This document shows, one piece after another, positions 45,288 through 53,576 of a stretch of DNA of 64,000 nt. Under the pieces are notes generated by a model that had not been told where the DNA came from, did not search any database, and saw only the letters and a list, made by a program, of their open reading frames with translations. Source of the DNA: Acidobacteriaceae bacterium. GTDB lineage: Bacteria; Acidobacteriota; Terriglobia; Terriglobales; Acidobacteriaceae. Both the position numbers and the translations under genes were made by a program. The DNA lies in contig JASHQE010000039.1 of the NCBI GenBank assembly GCA_030037705.1, positions 1 to 64,000 on the forward strand, written 5' to 3'. Numbering within the stretch: position 1 is the stretch's first letter; every line of letters begins with the position of its first letter.

Positions 45288-45449
45288 TTGCGGATGAACG
45301 AAAAAATCCTGCGCGCAACCCGTTGGCAGTTAGGCGATAAACAGAAAGAAGGCGGTGTCGGATTGACAGGAGAAGTGAAACGCTATGCACACATTGAACA
45401 CGAAGTATGCAAAGCTTTGCAGAGTTATAGCCAGGCGCGGAAGAGATAG
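45288..45449 (+). CDS. Small basic protein of 53 residues between two activator genes
   Basis: AAGGAGG (45275-45281) is followed six bases later by TTG, giving a 53-residue frame starting MRMNEKILRATRWQLGDKQK and ending SQARKR. The ATG at 45294 would trim two residues. The composition is basic and polar with a possible helix, no membrane segment and one Cys. I do not recognise a family. The strong ribosome site is the main support, and its place between the two AAA+ regulators hints at a regulatory role, which is only a guess. Confidence 0.45.
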   Translation: MRMNEKILRATRWQLGDKQKEGGVGLTGEVKRYAHIEHEVCKALQSYSQARKR

Positions 45450-45601
45450 CGGCGCCATTACTCGAAAATGCCCTAAAAAATGAAGACAGAACCCAGTGAA
45501 TCGATTCGAAGTAAGTTCATCGTGATTTTACCTGCGATCCATATTTTGGCGAGATGCGTGCAGTAACTTGGAACAGAACACTTTAACTCCGTCGGAGAAC
45601 C

Positions 45602-46633
45602 ATGCCCGCTGAATTGCACCAGGGCTTTCAAATAGATCCTGCAGATTTGCCAAGTGAAGCGGTCGTTTTTGGCAATACCGCAGCGATGCTTGAAGTGCGT
45701 GACAAGATCGAGTGCGCGCGGGAAGGCGATTTTCCCGTGCTTCTGCAGGGAGAGAGCGGAACAGGCAAGGATTTGCTTGCGCGGTATCTGCATCTGCGGT
45801 CAGGGCGGCGTGAAGGGCCATTTGTAAAGCTAAGTTGCGCGGCTGTCGCTCCAGGCCTGCTGGAAGGCGAGCTGCTCGGATACGAAGAGGGCGCCGCTCC
45901 GGGAACGGACGAGATCCGGTGCGGGTTAGTCGAGATTGCAAGTGGCGGCACTCTGTTTCTGGATGAGATTGGACAGATGAGTTGGACGCTGCAGAGAAAG
46001 CTCCTCCATTTGTTGCAGAATGGCCGCTATTTTCGGGTTGGAGGGCGTGAGGAGCGGCAAGCGCAGGTCCGCATTGTTTGCGCAACAAACGTTAATTTGG
46101 CAAAGGCCATCGAGAAAGGAACCTTTCGGCGCGACCTGTTCCATCACATGGGAGTTATGTATCTACGCCTCTCGCCATTACGCGAGCGCAAAGAGGATAT
46201 TCCTCAACTGTGGGATTTCTTTGCGGAGAAACTGGCGAGAAAATTCGGAAAGCAGGCTCCTCAATTGACGCCCGAGGTGCTGCAGGTTCTGGAGCAGTGG
46301 AATTGGCCGGGCAATCTGTGCGAGCTGGAGAATTGCATCGCGAGGGTCATCATTTTGGGGGACGAAGAAGGGATTGGTGAGGAACTCCGGCGCCAGGCGG
46401 CGTTTACGAGCGCGATGGAGGGTCAACCGGAGAGGGGTTGGCGTTCTAAGAGCGTCTTGCGCCCGGCAGCGGCGGATGCGGTAATTTTGCAGGTTCTGCA
46501 GGCTAACCGTTGGAACCAGCGAAAAACGGCCGGGGAGCTGAAACGGAGCTACCGCTCGCTGCTCTATAGGTTGAGAAACTCGGGTGTACTGCAGCGGCCA
46601 AGAAGCCGCCGGGGATTTTCACGTCCGGAGTGA
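45602..46633 (+). CDS. Sigma-54 activator-like AAA+ protein with lost GAFTGA loop
   Basis: This 343-residue protein has no sensory domain: a short N-terminus, then AAA+ (about 20-250) with Walker A GESGTGKD (about 49-56), GGTLFLDEIGQM and RRDLFHHMGVMYLRLSPLRER. A Fis-type HTH (about 290-325; VLQANRWNQRKTAGELKRSY) ends it. At the place of the sigma-54 contact motif GAFTGA it reads GYEEGAAPGTDEI, so the FT pair needed to touch sigma-54 is gone. It probably binds DNA and perhaps ATP but should not open a sigma-54 promoter by itself. It may repress, or form mixed hexamers with the 43.6 kb activator. Confidence 0.83.
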   Translation: MPAELHQGFQIDPADLPSEAVVFGNTAAMLEVRDKIECAREGDFPVLLQGESGTGKDLLARYLHLRSGRREGPFVKLSCAAVAPGLLEGELLGYEEGAAPGTDEIRCGLVEIASGGTLFLDEIGQMSWTLQRKLLHLLQNGRYFRVGGREERQAQVRIVCATNVNLAKAIEKGTFRRDLFHHMGVMYLRLSPLRERKEDIPQLWDFFAEKLARKFGKQAPQLTPEVLQVLEQWNWPGNLCELENCIARVIILGDEEGIGEELRRQAAFTSAMEGQPERGWRSKSVLRPAAADAVILQVLQANRWNQRKTAGELKRSYRSLLYRLRNSGVLQRPRSRRGFSRPE

Positions 46634-46737
46634 TTTACCGGAGAACGGAAGCGCTGACCTGTTTGTGCGGTTTGGGCTCAGATTGCGAGAGGGGCAGCAC
46701 AGATGGTACTGCGGCATGCGGGGTGAATGCGGGCAGC

Positions 46738-46878
46738 GGTAACGGCTCGAAGTTACCGGCGCGAGGGCAAAGAAACAGAGGACAGTGGCTTTGCCGGGGG
46801 ATTGGGATTAAATGGGCGATGAAAGCCTATCACGTGCATTTGGAAGCTGTTACCAGTGCATATTGGAAGAGTTACCAG
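46738..46878 (+). promoter_or_regulatory. GTTACC-type regulator sites upstream of exopolysaccharide cluster 2
   Basis: A dyad GGTAAC-N8-GTTACC is at 46738-46757. Two similar direct repeats, TTGGAAGCTGTTACCAG (46840-46856) and TTGGAAGAGTTACCAG (46863-46878), follow 22-23 bases apart. All lie in the 492-base gap between the AAA+ gene and the UpxY gene, about 250-390 bases before the latter. Such spacing fits an enhancer or operator array. I see no -24/-12 promoter and no gene in this gap. Confidence 0.4.
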
Positions 46879-47125
46879 GGGTTCAGGACGCTAGCACAAA
46901 CCGGGAATTGTCACTCCCCGGTCGGGTCTAAGATTTTGAAATAGGGAAGATGTGCTCCAGTATCGGGATACCCTTACCGGCCGGTGCAGGCATGTTAGAG
47001 CGTGAGGCGCTCGACGTGTGAGGAGCTTAGAAAGAAAATGGGTCTGTGACCCACAGGGCGAAGCTATGTCTAGGCGGCTTCATTGGAAGAGAACCGCATA
47101 CCTGCGGAAGAGGTGAGAAAACGGC

Positions 47126-47743
47126 ATGCCGATGCCACCGAAAATCGACAGCAGCTCGTACGAGGGATCTCCTTGGTGGGCCCTTTACACGCGACATCAG
47201 CACGAAAAAACGGTGGCGGAGATGCTCATGACGAAGGGCTTCGATGTTTTTCTGCCGCTGTATGATTCCATGCGCCGTTGGAAGGACCGGAAAAAGATGC
47301 TTTCTCTTCCGCTTTTTCCCTGCTATGTCTTCGTGAGAGGGAACATCGAGAGAAAGCTGCAGGTTGTAACCACGCCGGGCGTGCACATGATTCTCTACCA
47401 TGGCGAGCATCTCGCCATCATCCCCGAACAGGAAATTCAGGCGATCCGGGCTGCAGTGGAGGGAAGCTTTCGCGTAGAGCCTCACCCGTTTCTCAAATGC
47501 GGAGATCGGGTTCGCGTGCTGCGCGGCTCGCTTGCGGGGGTTGAGGGCATTCTGAGCCGCAAGAAGAATCTTTATCGCCTGGTGCTCTCCGTCGACATGC
47601 TCGCGCAGTCGGTTGCGGTAGAGATCGATGCTGCCGATGTGGAGCCGGTGAACGGGCGCGGATCAGCCGGCGCATCGCAGGCCGGGCAGTTTGGCGGGCT
47701 GGGTATCTTCCCCAAGCCAATCGCTCTGGGCAGGAGCCAGTGA
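47126..47743 (+). CDS. UpxY/RfaH-like NusG-type transcription antiterminator
   Basis: This 205-residue protein has an N-terminal NGN domain (about 15-115; WWALYTRHQHEKTVAEMLMT, LPLFPCYVFVRG, GVHMILYHGEHLAIIPEQEI) and a C-terminal KOW domain (about 125-175; CGDRVRVLRGSLAGVEGILS). It is a specialised NusG paralogue of the kind that begins surface-polysaccharide operons and lets polymerase read through a long transcript. It starts cluster 2; its stop overlaps the next start (GTGA). No ops-like element was recognised in the leader. Confidence 0.88.
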   Translation: MPMPPKIDSSSYEGSPWWALYTRHQHEKTVAEMLMTKGFDVFLPLYDSMRRWKDRKKMLSLPLFPCYVFVRGNIERKLQVVTTPGVHMILYHGEHLAIIPEQEIQAIRAAVEGSFRVEPHPFLKCGDRVRVLRGSLAGVEGILSRKKNLYRLVLSVDMLAQSVAVEIDAADVEPVNGRGSAGASQAGQFGGLGIFPKPIALGRSQ

Positions 47744-48492
47744 AACCGGAAGAGCCCGCGCGCGGATGGCGCGTGGGTGAGACGAGCGGCGCGAGGCGCC
47801 GAGCCCTACTTATCCCCGCAGTTGGAACTATGATGAACATCAGGCCCGATCGTTTTATGCAGCTGAGGCTTCTGGCTGTTTTCTTTTCGGTTTTCGTGCT
47901 CAGCCTGCCTGCTCCCGGCCAGGATACTCACGAAGCTTCGCCCGCCGCTGCGCCCGACGCAACTTCACAATCCGCAACGCAACCCGCCAAGAATGTGACG
48001 GATGACAGTTTCGTGATCGGAAACGATGATGTCCTGTCGATCAATGTCTGGAACGAGCCGGATTTCAATAAACAGTCATTGCCGGTGCGGTCGGATGGAA
48101 AGATTTCGCTGCCGCTCATCGGAGAGGTTCAGGCGGCCGGCCTGACGCCGTTGCAATTGCAACAGGATATCGCGACCAAACTGCGCTCCTTCATCACCCA
48201 GCCTGACGTCACGGTGATCGTGCTGCAGATCAACAGTCAAAAGTTCAATATCCTGGGGCGGGTGGCTAAGCCGGGATCGTATTCGCTTACAGCGACAACA
48301 ACCGTGATCGATGCCATTGCGGAGGCCGGCGGATTCCAGGATTTCGCGAAGCAAAAAGATATCTATATTCTGCGGAAGAGCCCGAACGGCGTGGAGTCCC
48401 GCATTCCTTTTAACTATAAAGACGTGATCCGAGGCAAACATCCTGAACAGAACATCAAGCTCGAGCCGCACGACACAATCGTCGTGCCGTAA
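47740..48492 (+). CDS. Polysaccharide export protein (Wza-type, Poly_export plus SLBB)
   Basis: A GTG at 47740, overlapping the previous stop and preceded by AGGAG, gives 250 residues. An ATG at 47830 or 47833 would place the signal peptide (about MQLRLLAVFFSVFVLSLPAP) nearer the start and is a serious alternative. The Poly_export domain (FVIGNDDVLSINVWNEPDFN, VRSDGKISLPLIGEVQAAGL) and an SLBB domain (FNILGRVAKPGSYSL) are clear. It is the cluster 2 counterpart of the protein at 29.6 kb and sits directly before an outer-membrane barrel. Confidence 0.87.
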   Translation: MKPEEPARGWRVGETSGARRRALLIPAVGTMMNIRPDRFMQLRLLAVFFSVFVLSLPAPGQDTHEASPAAAPDATSQSATQPAKNVTDDSFVIGNDDVLSINVWNEPDFNKQSLPVRSDGKISLPLIGEVQAAGLTPLQLQQDIATKLRSFITQPDVTVIVLQINSQKFNILGRVAKPGSYSLTATTTVIDAIAEAGGFQDFAKQKDIYILRKSPNGVESRIPFNYKDVIRGKHPEQNIKLEPHDTIVVP

Positions 48493-48532
48493 AGGGCGAT
48501 CGCTGCCGGCACAAGTCTGGCTGGGCTTCGCA

Positions 48533-49837
48533 TTGCTGCTGGCTTTACCCGTCTGGCCGCAAGTGGCCAGCCCTATCGAAGGTGCTCCCGTTACGACCAC
48601 AGACGATGAGATGGCGACGCCTCCGCCGGTAAGCGGAGCCGCGTTTCCAACTGCGGTAGGAGCGGAGACGCGATCGAATTACATCCGCGGCGGCGTGAAC
48701 TTTCAGACTTCGTATATCGACAATCTGTATGGGGGCACTGCCGGCCATCCGATTGGCGAAACCACGTTTTCACTTCTGCCCACGGTTACCATAGACCAGA
48801 CCACTCCGAGACAGCACCGGCTTATCTCGTACAGTCCGGGATTTATATTTTACCGGCCTACGAGCTCGCTCGATGAGGTGAATCAGAACGCGGTGGCGGA
48901 ATATCAGTTGCGGCTGACGCCGCACAGTTCGATCAGCCTCAACGATACCTTTCTGGACAGTTCCACCTCGTTCCTCTCCTCGAATTCGGAGGTGGGCGGC
49001 ACGGTCTCCGGCTCAGCCCAGTCGGCAACTCCCGAGATCGTTCCTCCTTTTGCGCAAGAGTTGAGCAATCAAGCCAACGCCGAGTTCAGCGTGCAGACGG
49101 GCCGCGACACGATGATCGGCATATCGGGAATGGCGACGCTGCTGCACTATCCCAACCCATCCGAGACCTCGGGACTTTACGATTCAAGCTCGCGCGGAGG
49201 TTCGGCGTTTTACAACCGCCGGCTCACCGAGTCGCAGTATGCAGGCGCAACCTACGCATACTCGCAGTTCCTGACGTATCCGCCGAACTCGACAAGCGAG
49301 ACGCAGACGCATACGATCTCTGCGTTTTACACGCTTTATCTGAAAAAGCAGCTTTCGCTCTCGATATCCGGAGGGCCGCAATATTACTTAGTGACGCAAC
49401 CCCCTTTCCCGAGCTCGAGCGCGTGGCAGCCCTCTATTATGGCCAGCATCGGCTGGCAGGGGCAGCGCACGAGCTTCGCCGCCAGTTATCTGCGGGAAGT
49501 GACGGGAGGCGGCGGGTTGCTGGGAGCCTACAAGACAAGCAGTGCGAATATCTCCGCACGCTGGCAGATCGCTCGTAACTGGACTGCAGGTGTGGGAGGG
49601 GCTTATGCGAACTACTCGAATGTAAGCCCAGCCCTGTTCTCATCGACTGCGGGCGGCCACTTCATTTCGGGAGACACGACCCTGGAGCACTCGTTTGCCA
49701 AGCAGCTCCTGGTGGGACTGGAATACGACCGCATGCACGACAGCTATGGCGGAGTCACTTCCTTGACTGCCAACCCGAACAGTGACCGCGTTTCCGGGTC
49801 GATTTCCTGGCAGTTCATGCGGGCAATAGGACGATAA
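48533..49837 (+). CDS. Outer-membrane beta-barrel protein of the exopolysaccharide cluster
   Basis: The only usual start is TTG at 48533 (434 residues), which cuts the signal peptide short. The frame stays open upstream and a CTG at 48503, six bases after AAAGGG, would restore a full signal (PAQVWLGFALLLALPVWPQ). The mature part is a chain of amphipathic strands (GGVNFQTSYIDNLYGG, TISAFYTLYLKKQLSLSISG, RVSGSISWQFMRAIGR), as in PEP-CTERM/exosortase-associated outer-membrane proteins of EpsL type. It probably forms the exit pore with the export protein. The family is inferred from gene order and strand pattern. Confidence 0.7.
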   Translation: MLLALPVWPQVASPIEGAPVTTTDDEMATPPPVSGAAFPTAVGAETRSNYIRGGVNFQTSYIDNLYGGTAGHPIGETTFSLLPTVTIDQTTPRQHRLISYSPGFIFYRPTSSLDEVNQNAVAEYQLRLTPHSSISLNDTFLDSSTSFLSSNSEVGGTVSGSAQSATPEIVPPFAQELSNQANAEFSVQTGRDTMIGISGMATLLHYPNPSETSGLYDSSSRGGSAFYNRRLTESQYAGATYAYSQFLTYPPNSTSETQTHTISAFYTLYLKKQLSLSISGGPQYYLVTQPPFPSSSAWQPSIMASIGWQGQRTSFAASYLREVTGGGGLLGAYKTSSANISARWQIARNWTAGVGGAYANYSNVSPALFSSTAGGHFISGDTTLEHSFAKQLLVGLEYDRMHDSYGGVTSLTANPNSDRVSGSISWQFMRAIGR

Positions 49838-49840
49838 ACC

Positions 49841-51430
49841 ATGCCGGAAGAATTCGAAGAACAAAAATCGCAGTTTGACATTGGGCGCTATCTCGACATC
49901 GCGCGGCGCCGTTATATCCATTTCCTGGTGCCGCTCTTTGTGGGCTGGATTCTGGTATGGGGTTCGAGCTGGGTTCTGCCGCCGCGTTATAAGTCGAGCA
50001 CGCTGATCCTGGTAGAGCAGCCGACGATGCCCAGGAACTACGTGACGCCCAACGTGAGCGACGACCTGCAGGACCGTTTGCAGAGCATTACGCAGCAGAT
50101 TCTAAGCCGGACGCGGCTTCTGCTGATCATTGACAAGCTGCATCTCTATGGAGGCCAACAGGGCCGCATGACGCCGGACGGAAAAGTTGCGGCGATGCGC
50201 AAAGATATCGACATCGAGCTGGTTCGCGACCCATCTGGGGCGATTACCGCATTTCGCGTCTCCTATTCGGCGCCGGATCCCCACACCGCGCAGGAGGTGA
50301 CCAGCGAGCTGACCAACCTGTTTATCGATGAGAATACGAGGGTGCGCGAGCAGGAATCGGAAGATACCACGGAATTTATCAAGAGCCAGTTGACGAGCGC
50401 GAGCGCAAGTCTTTCCGACCAGGAAGCCAAGGTGCGGGCCTTCCAGGCAACACACGAAGGCGAACTACCGACACAGCAGGCGAGCAATCTGCAGATTCTG
50501 AGCGGGCTCCAGGCGCAGCTGCAGGGTGAGCAGGATGCGCTGAATACCGCAAAACAGCAGCGGGTTTACGCGCAGTCGCTAATTGATCAGTACCGGGCTG
50601 TCCAGGGCACGACGCGGACGGCGACCGGAGCGCCGACCGGCATGGCGATCATTGATCAGCAACTCGACACGCTCAGGCAAAAACTCGCCGACCTGAGCAC
50701 GCGATACACAGATCAGTATCCGGAAGTGCAGCAGGTGAAGGACGAGATTGCCAAGACGGAAAAAGAGAGGGAGCAGGCCCTCGCGAATCTAAAAAACGAT
50801 AAGGACAAGAGCAGCGGCGATATGCAGGCCGTGACCGATCCTGCGCAAGGCGCGCCACTCTTGCAAATGCAGAGCCAGCTCAAGGCGGATGATATCGAGA
50901 TTGCCAACCGTGAGCAGGCAATCACAAACCTGAAGGCCAGAATCAATGACTATCAGGGACGTTTGAGCGAGGAGCCTGCCGTCGAGCAGCAACTGGCGGA
51001 TCTGACACGGGGGTACGATCAGTCGAAAGCCAACTTTGATGACCTGCTGAAGAAAGAAAACGATTCGCAGATGGCGACCAGCATGGAGCAGATGCAGGAG
51101 GGCGAACGGTTCACGATGCTGGATCCGCCAAGCCTGCCGCTCAAACCGGATTTTCCCAACCGCCTCAAGATGTGCGGAGCCGGAGTCGGCGCAGGGCTTG
51201 TGCTGGGAATTGCCCTGGTGGCCGGGCTAGAGTTTCTGGACGATCGCATGCATGGCGAAAAGGAGATTCAGGCTCTTCTGCCGGTGGCGGTCATCTCCGA
51301 GATTCCGGAGATTGTTACACCGTCGGATGTGCGCAGCGGCAAGATTAGAATGGCACTAGGGTGGACAGTGGCCGCGTTTGTTGTTTTAAGCATCCTGGCT
51401 GGCACCGCGGTCAGCTATCTGCACGACTAG
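49841..51430 (+). CDS. Wzz/GumC-type chain-length determinant (exosortase-cluster type)
   Basis: This 529-residue PCP protein has FDIGRYLDIARRRYIHFLVP at the start, a first membrane segment (about 28-47), a Wzz domain with YKSSTLILVEQPTMPRNYV and a long coiled coil (about 170-410). A G-rich second membrane segment (about 447-467) is preceded by LPLKPDFPNRL, and a third segment lies near the C-terminus (about 508-527). The C-terminal extension EFLDDRMHGEKEIQALLPVA is typical of XrtA/PEP-CTERM-associated chain-length proteins. It pairs with the tyrosine kinase two genes on. Confidence 0.87.
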   Translation: MPEEFEEQKSQFDIGRYLDIARRRYIHFLVPLFVGWILVWGSSWVLPPRYKSSTLILVEQPTMPRNYVTPNVSDDLQDRLQSITQQILSRTRLLLIIDKLHLYGGQQGRMTPDGKVAAMRKDIDIELVRDPSGAITAFRVSYSAPDPHTAQEVTSELTNLFIDENTRVREQESEDTTEFIKSQLTSASASLSDQEAKVRAFQATHEGELPTQQASNLQILSGLQAQLQGEQDALNTAKQQRVYAQSLIDQYRAVQGTTRTATGAPTGMAIIDQQLDTLRQKLADLSTRYTDQYPEVQQVKDEIAKTEKEREQALANLKNDKDKSSGDMQAVTDPAQGAPLLQMQSQLKADDIEIANREQAITNLKARINDYQGRLSEEPAVEQQLADLTRGYDQSKANFDDLLKKENDSQMATSMEQMQEGERFTMLDPPSLPLKPDFPNRLKMCGAGVGAGLVLGIALVAGLEFLDDRMHGEKEIQALLPVAVISEIPEIVTPSDVRSGKIRMALGWTVAAFVVLSILAGTAVSYLHD

Positions 51431-51441
51431 GTTCCTTTACA

Positions 51442-52431
51442 ATGTATAAAGCTTTTTTCAAGCTTACGCGCGACCCGTTCGAGCTCACGCCGGATCCGAA
51501 TTGCTTCGTTCCAACCAAGCACCACGATGAAGCGCTCGCTTCTCTTTATTACGGCGTTCGGCGGCATAAGGGACTGGTCGTCGTAACCGGCGAGGTAGGA
51601 ACCGGAAAGACATTGCTGCTTCGATGCCTGCTTCGGCTTTTGGAGCAAAGCAAAGACATCGCTTATGCCTATGTTTTCAACAGCACGCTGAGTCCCACGG
51701 AGTTTCTGGAGTACGCAGTTTCCGATTTCGGGCTTTCGGCTGCTGGAAAGAATAAGTGCGAGCTGCTCACGGAGCTCAGTAAATTCCTGATTGCTCGCGG
51801 CACCAAACAAATGACTACGGTGCTGATCGTGGACGAGGCTCACCAGTTGTCTCCCGAGACACTGGAGGAGATACGATTGCTGTCGAATTTGGAGACGTCA
51901 ACCGAGAAGCTGGTGCAAATCATGCTGGTGGGGCAGCCCGAACTGGATGAAAAACTGGACTCGGTGGGACTCAGGCAATTGAAACAGCGGATCGCGCTGC
52001 GCACGCAGCTCGTGCCGCTTACGGCCGAAGAAACGAAGACATACATTGAGAAGCGCCTGCGGATTGCCGGAGCTGACCCAAGCGTGTCGACGCTCTTTTC
52101 ACCACAGGCTATTGTGAAGGTGCATCGGTATTCTCAGGGTCTGCCCCGCTTGATTAATACAATTTGCGAGAACTCTCTGATTACTGCCTATGCGCGGCGC
52201 GCATCCGCTGTTTCCGCGGAGATTGTGGAGCAGGTGGCGCAAGAGTTCCGTCTGGACGGGTTGGGTCCCGCTGCGAACGGTGGCGCAGAGTTCCGCGGCG
52301 AGACAAACGCGGCCCATCGGCCGGGCAGTAATTTGGAGAGGCACGTGGCGTTGCGAGGGGCCGTCGCGAGCGAATCCGGCTTAGAGAGGCCGGTTGCCCT
52401 CGAAGTGAGTAGTTATGAGTCAGATATTTGA
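51442..52431 (+). CDS. ExeA/GspA-like AAA ATPase of the exopolysaccharide cluster
   Basis: The ATG at 51442 gives 329 residues beginning MYKAFFKLTRDPFELTPDPN, the usual opening of this family. Walker A is GEVGTGKT (about 49-56), Walker B TVLIVDEAHQLS, and LVGQPELDEKL with RQLKQRIALR are the conserved sensor parts. Known in exosortase clusters as an 'XrtA-associated ATPase', its precise task is unknown. The 17-base overlap with the kinase gene shows co-translation. Confidence 0.85.
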   Translation: MYKAFFKLTRDPFELTPDPNCFVPTKHHDEALASLYYGVRRHKGLVVVTGEVGTGKTLLLRCLLRLLEQSKDIAYAYVFNSTLSPTEFLEYAVSDFGLSAAGKNKCELLTELSKFLIARGTKQMTTVLIVDEAHQLSPETLEEIRLLSNLETSTEKLVQIMLVGQPELDEKLDSVGLRQLKQRIALRTQLVPLTAEETKTYIEKRLRIAGADPSVSTLFSPQAIVKVHRYSQGLPRLINTICENSLITAYARRASAVSAEIVEQVAQEFRLDGLGPAANGGAEFRGETNAAHRPGSNLERHVALRGAVASESGLERPVALEVSSYESDI

Positions 52432-53359
52432 TGCATTGCTCAGATCGGAGACGGATCGGGCAGGCAAAGATCCTGAAGCACAGGTGGCTACTGAGCTTTT
52501 GCAGCGCGTCGAGAGTCTCGCTGCGTCGCGATGGGAGTCTGTCGATCTTGCTTCAGAAGCCGAGCCACAGGCGCACCTTGAGTTGCTGAAAGCGCCACAG
52601 CCTGGGACAGTCAATGGATTGCAGCCTGGTAAGCACGACGAGCGCGTAGTTGCGCTGGACCGGGTCAAATCTCTGTCCCTTTCGCCGGCGTCGGGCGGCC
52701 GGCTGGTGTGCCTGACCGACACGGAGGAGCCGACGGCAGAAGCATTTCGCTTGTTGGGCGTGCGGCTGAGAGACCTTCGCCGCACGCAGTCCTTGAGGAA
52801 AGTGCTCATCACCAGCACTGTTCCGCGCGAGGGCAAGAGCACGGTGGCCGCCAATCTTGCCTGTACGCTGGCGCACAAGGCCGAAGAGAAGATTCTGCTG
52901 CTCGAAGGCGATGTGCGGAGGCCTTCGCTTTCTGACGCCTTTGATCTGGGAAGAATTCCGGGACTCTGCGAGTGCCTGCAGGGTAAGCGCAGCCTGCAAG
53001 ACAGCATTTACCGCATCGAGAAAGCGGATCTCTGGATTTTGCCGGCAGGCATTGCACCGAAGACCCCGCTCGAATTGCTGCAATCGGAAAAATTGCCTCG
53101 CCTGATGGACCAGTTGGCCTCGTTGTTCGATTGGGTGATTGTCGATTCTCCGCCCATCCTGCCTCTTGCCGACACAAGCGTCTGGACCAGGATGGTAGAT
53201 GGAATCCTGCTCGTCAGCCGTCAAGGCGTAACAGAGAAAAAACAGTTGGAGCGGGGAATTCAGGCGATCGAACCTGGAAAGCTGATCGGAGCCTTGCTGA
53301 ACTGTTCTAAAACTTCAGCCTATAGCAGCTATTATTATCGTACTTCCGCCGGGTCCTGA
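52415..53359 (+). CDS. CpsD/CapB-type bacterial tyrosine kinase
   Basis: This 314-residue cytoplasmic kinase has a variable N-terminal part starting MSQIFDALLRSETDR and then the P-loop domain (about 95-300). Walker A reads TSTVPREGKSTVAANLA, Walker A' LLLEGDVRRPSL and Walker B DWVIVDSPPILPLAD. The tail YSSYYYR is the Tyr cluster that is phosphorylated to control chain length. All key residues are present, unlike the cluster 1 counterpart at 28.9 kb. It works with the Wzz protein at 49.8 kb, which supplies the membrane anchor. Confidence 0.9.
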   Translation: MSQIFDALLRSETDRAGKDPEAQVATELLQRVESLAASRWESVDLASEAEPQAHLELLKAPQPGTVNGLQPGKHDERVVALDRVKSLSLSPASGGRLVCLTDTEEPTAEAFRLLGVRLRDLRRTQSLRKVLITSTVPREGKSTVAANLACTLAHKAEEKILLLEGDVRRPSLSDAFDLGRIPGLCECLQGKRSLQDSIYRIEKADLWILPAGIAPKTPLELLQSEKLPRLMDQLASLFDWVIVDSPPILPLADTSVWTRMVDGILLVSRQGVTEKKQLERGIQAIEPGKLIGALLNCSKTSAYSSYYYRTSAGS

Positions 53360-53366
53360 TAACGTT

Positions 53367-53394
53367 CGGTTCCGCGATCGATCCACGGGAACCG
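53367..53394 (+). terminator. Candidate terminator/attenuator after the kinase gene
   Basis: CGGTTCC (53367-53373) and GGAACCG (53388-53394) form a 7-bp stem, followed by the T-rich ATCTTTCCTTCC. It lies eight bases after the kinase stop and 183 bases before the sugar transferase, in the only sizeable gap (217 bases) in the first half of cluster 2. UpxY could help polymerase pass it. Confidence 0.4.
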
Positions 53395-53576
53395 ATCTTT
53401 CCTTCCACTGAAATTGCACTTTACGCTGAGAGCGTATGCCGCCCATCGGCTCGCATGAGTGCGTTGCGATGCGCGGTGCCTGTCTCATCCTTCCCACCCC
53501 AAACATGTTTTTATCCCCTTGGTTCGCAGTGCCTGCATCGGCACCAGACACAACCAACCAGTTTAGAGAGGAGTAA

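Noticed and set aside
46630-46944. 104-codon frame after the 45.6 kb AAA+ gene
   Set aside because: It covers the GTTACC site array, begins inside the previous gene's end and has no protein-like pattern.
46634-47125. ops-type element for the UpxY protein
   Set aside because: No GGCGGTAGC-like sequence or comparable conserved hairpin was found in the leader.
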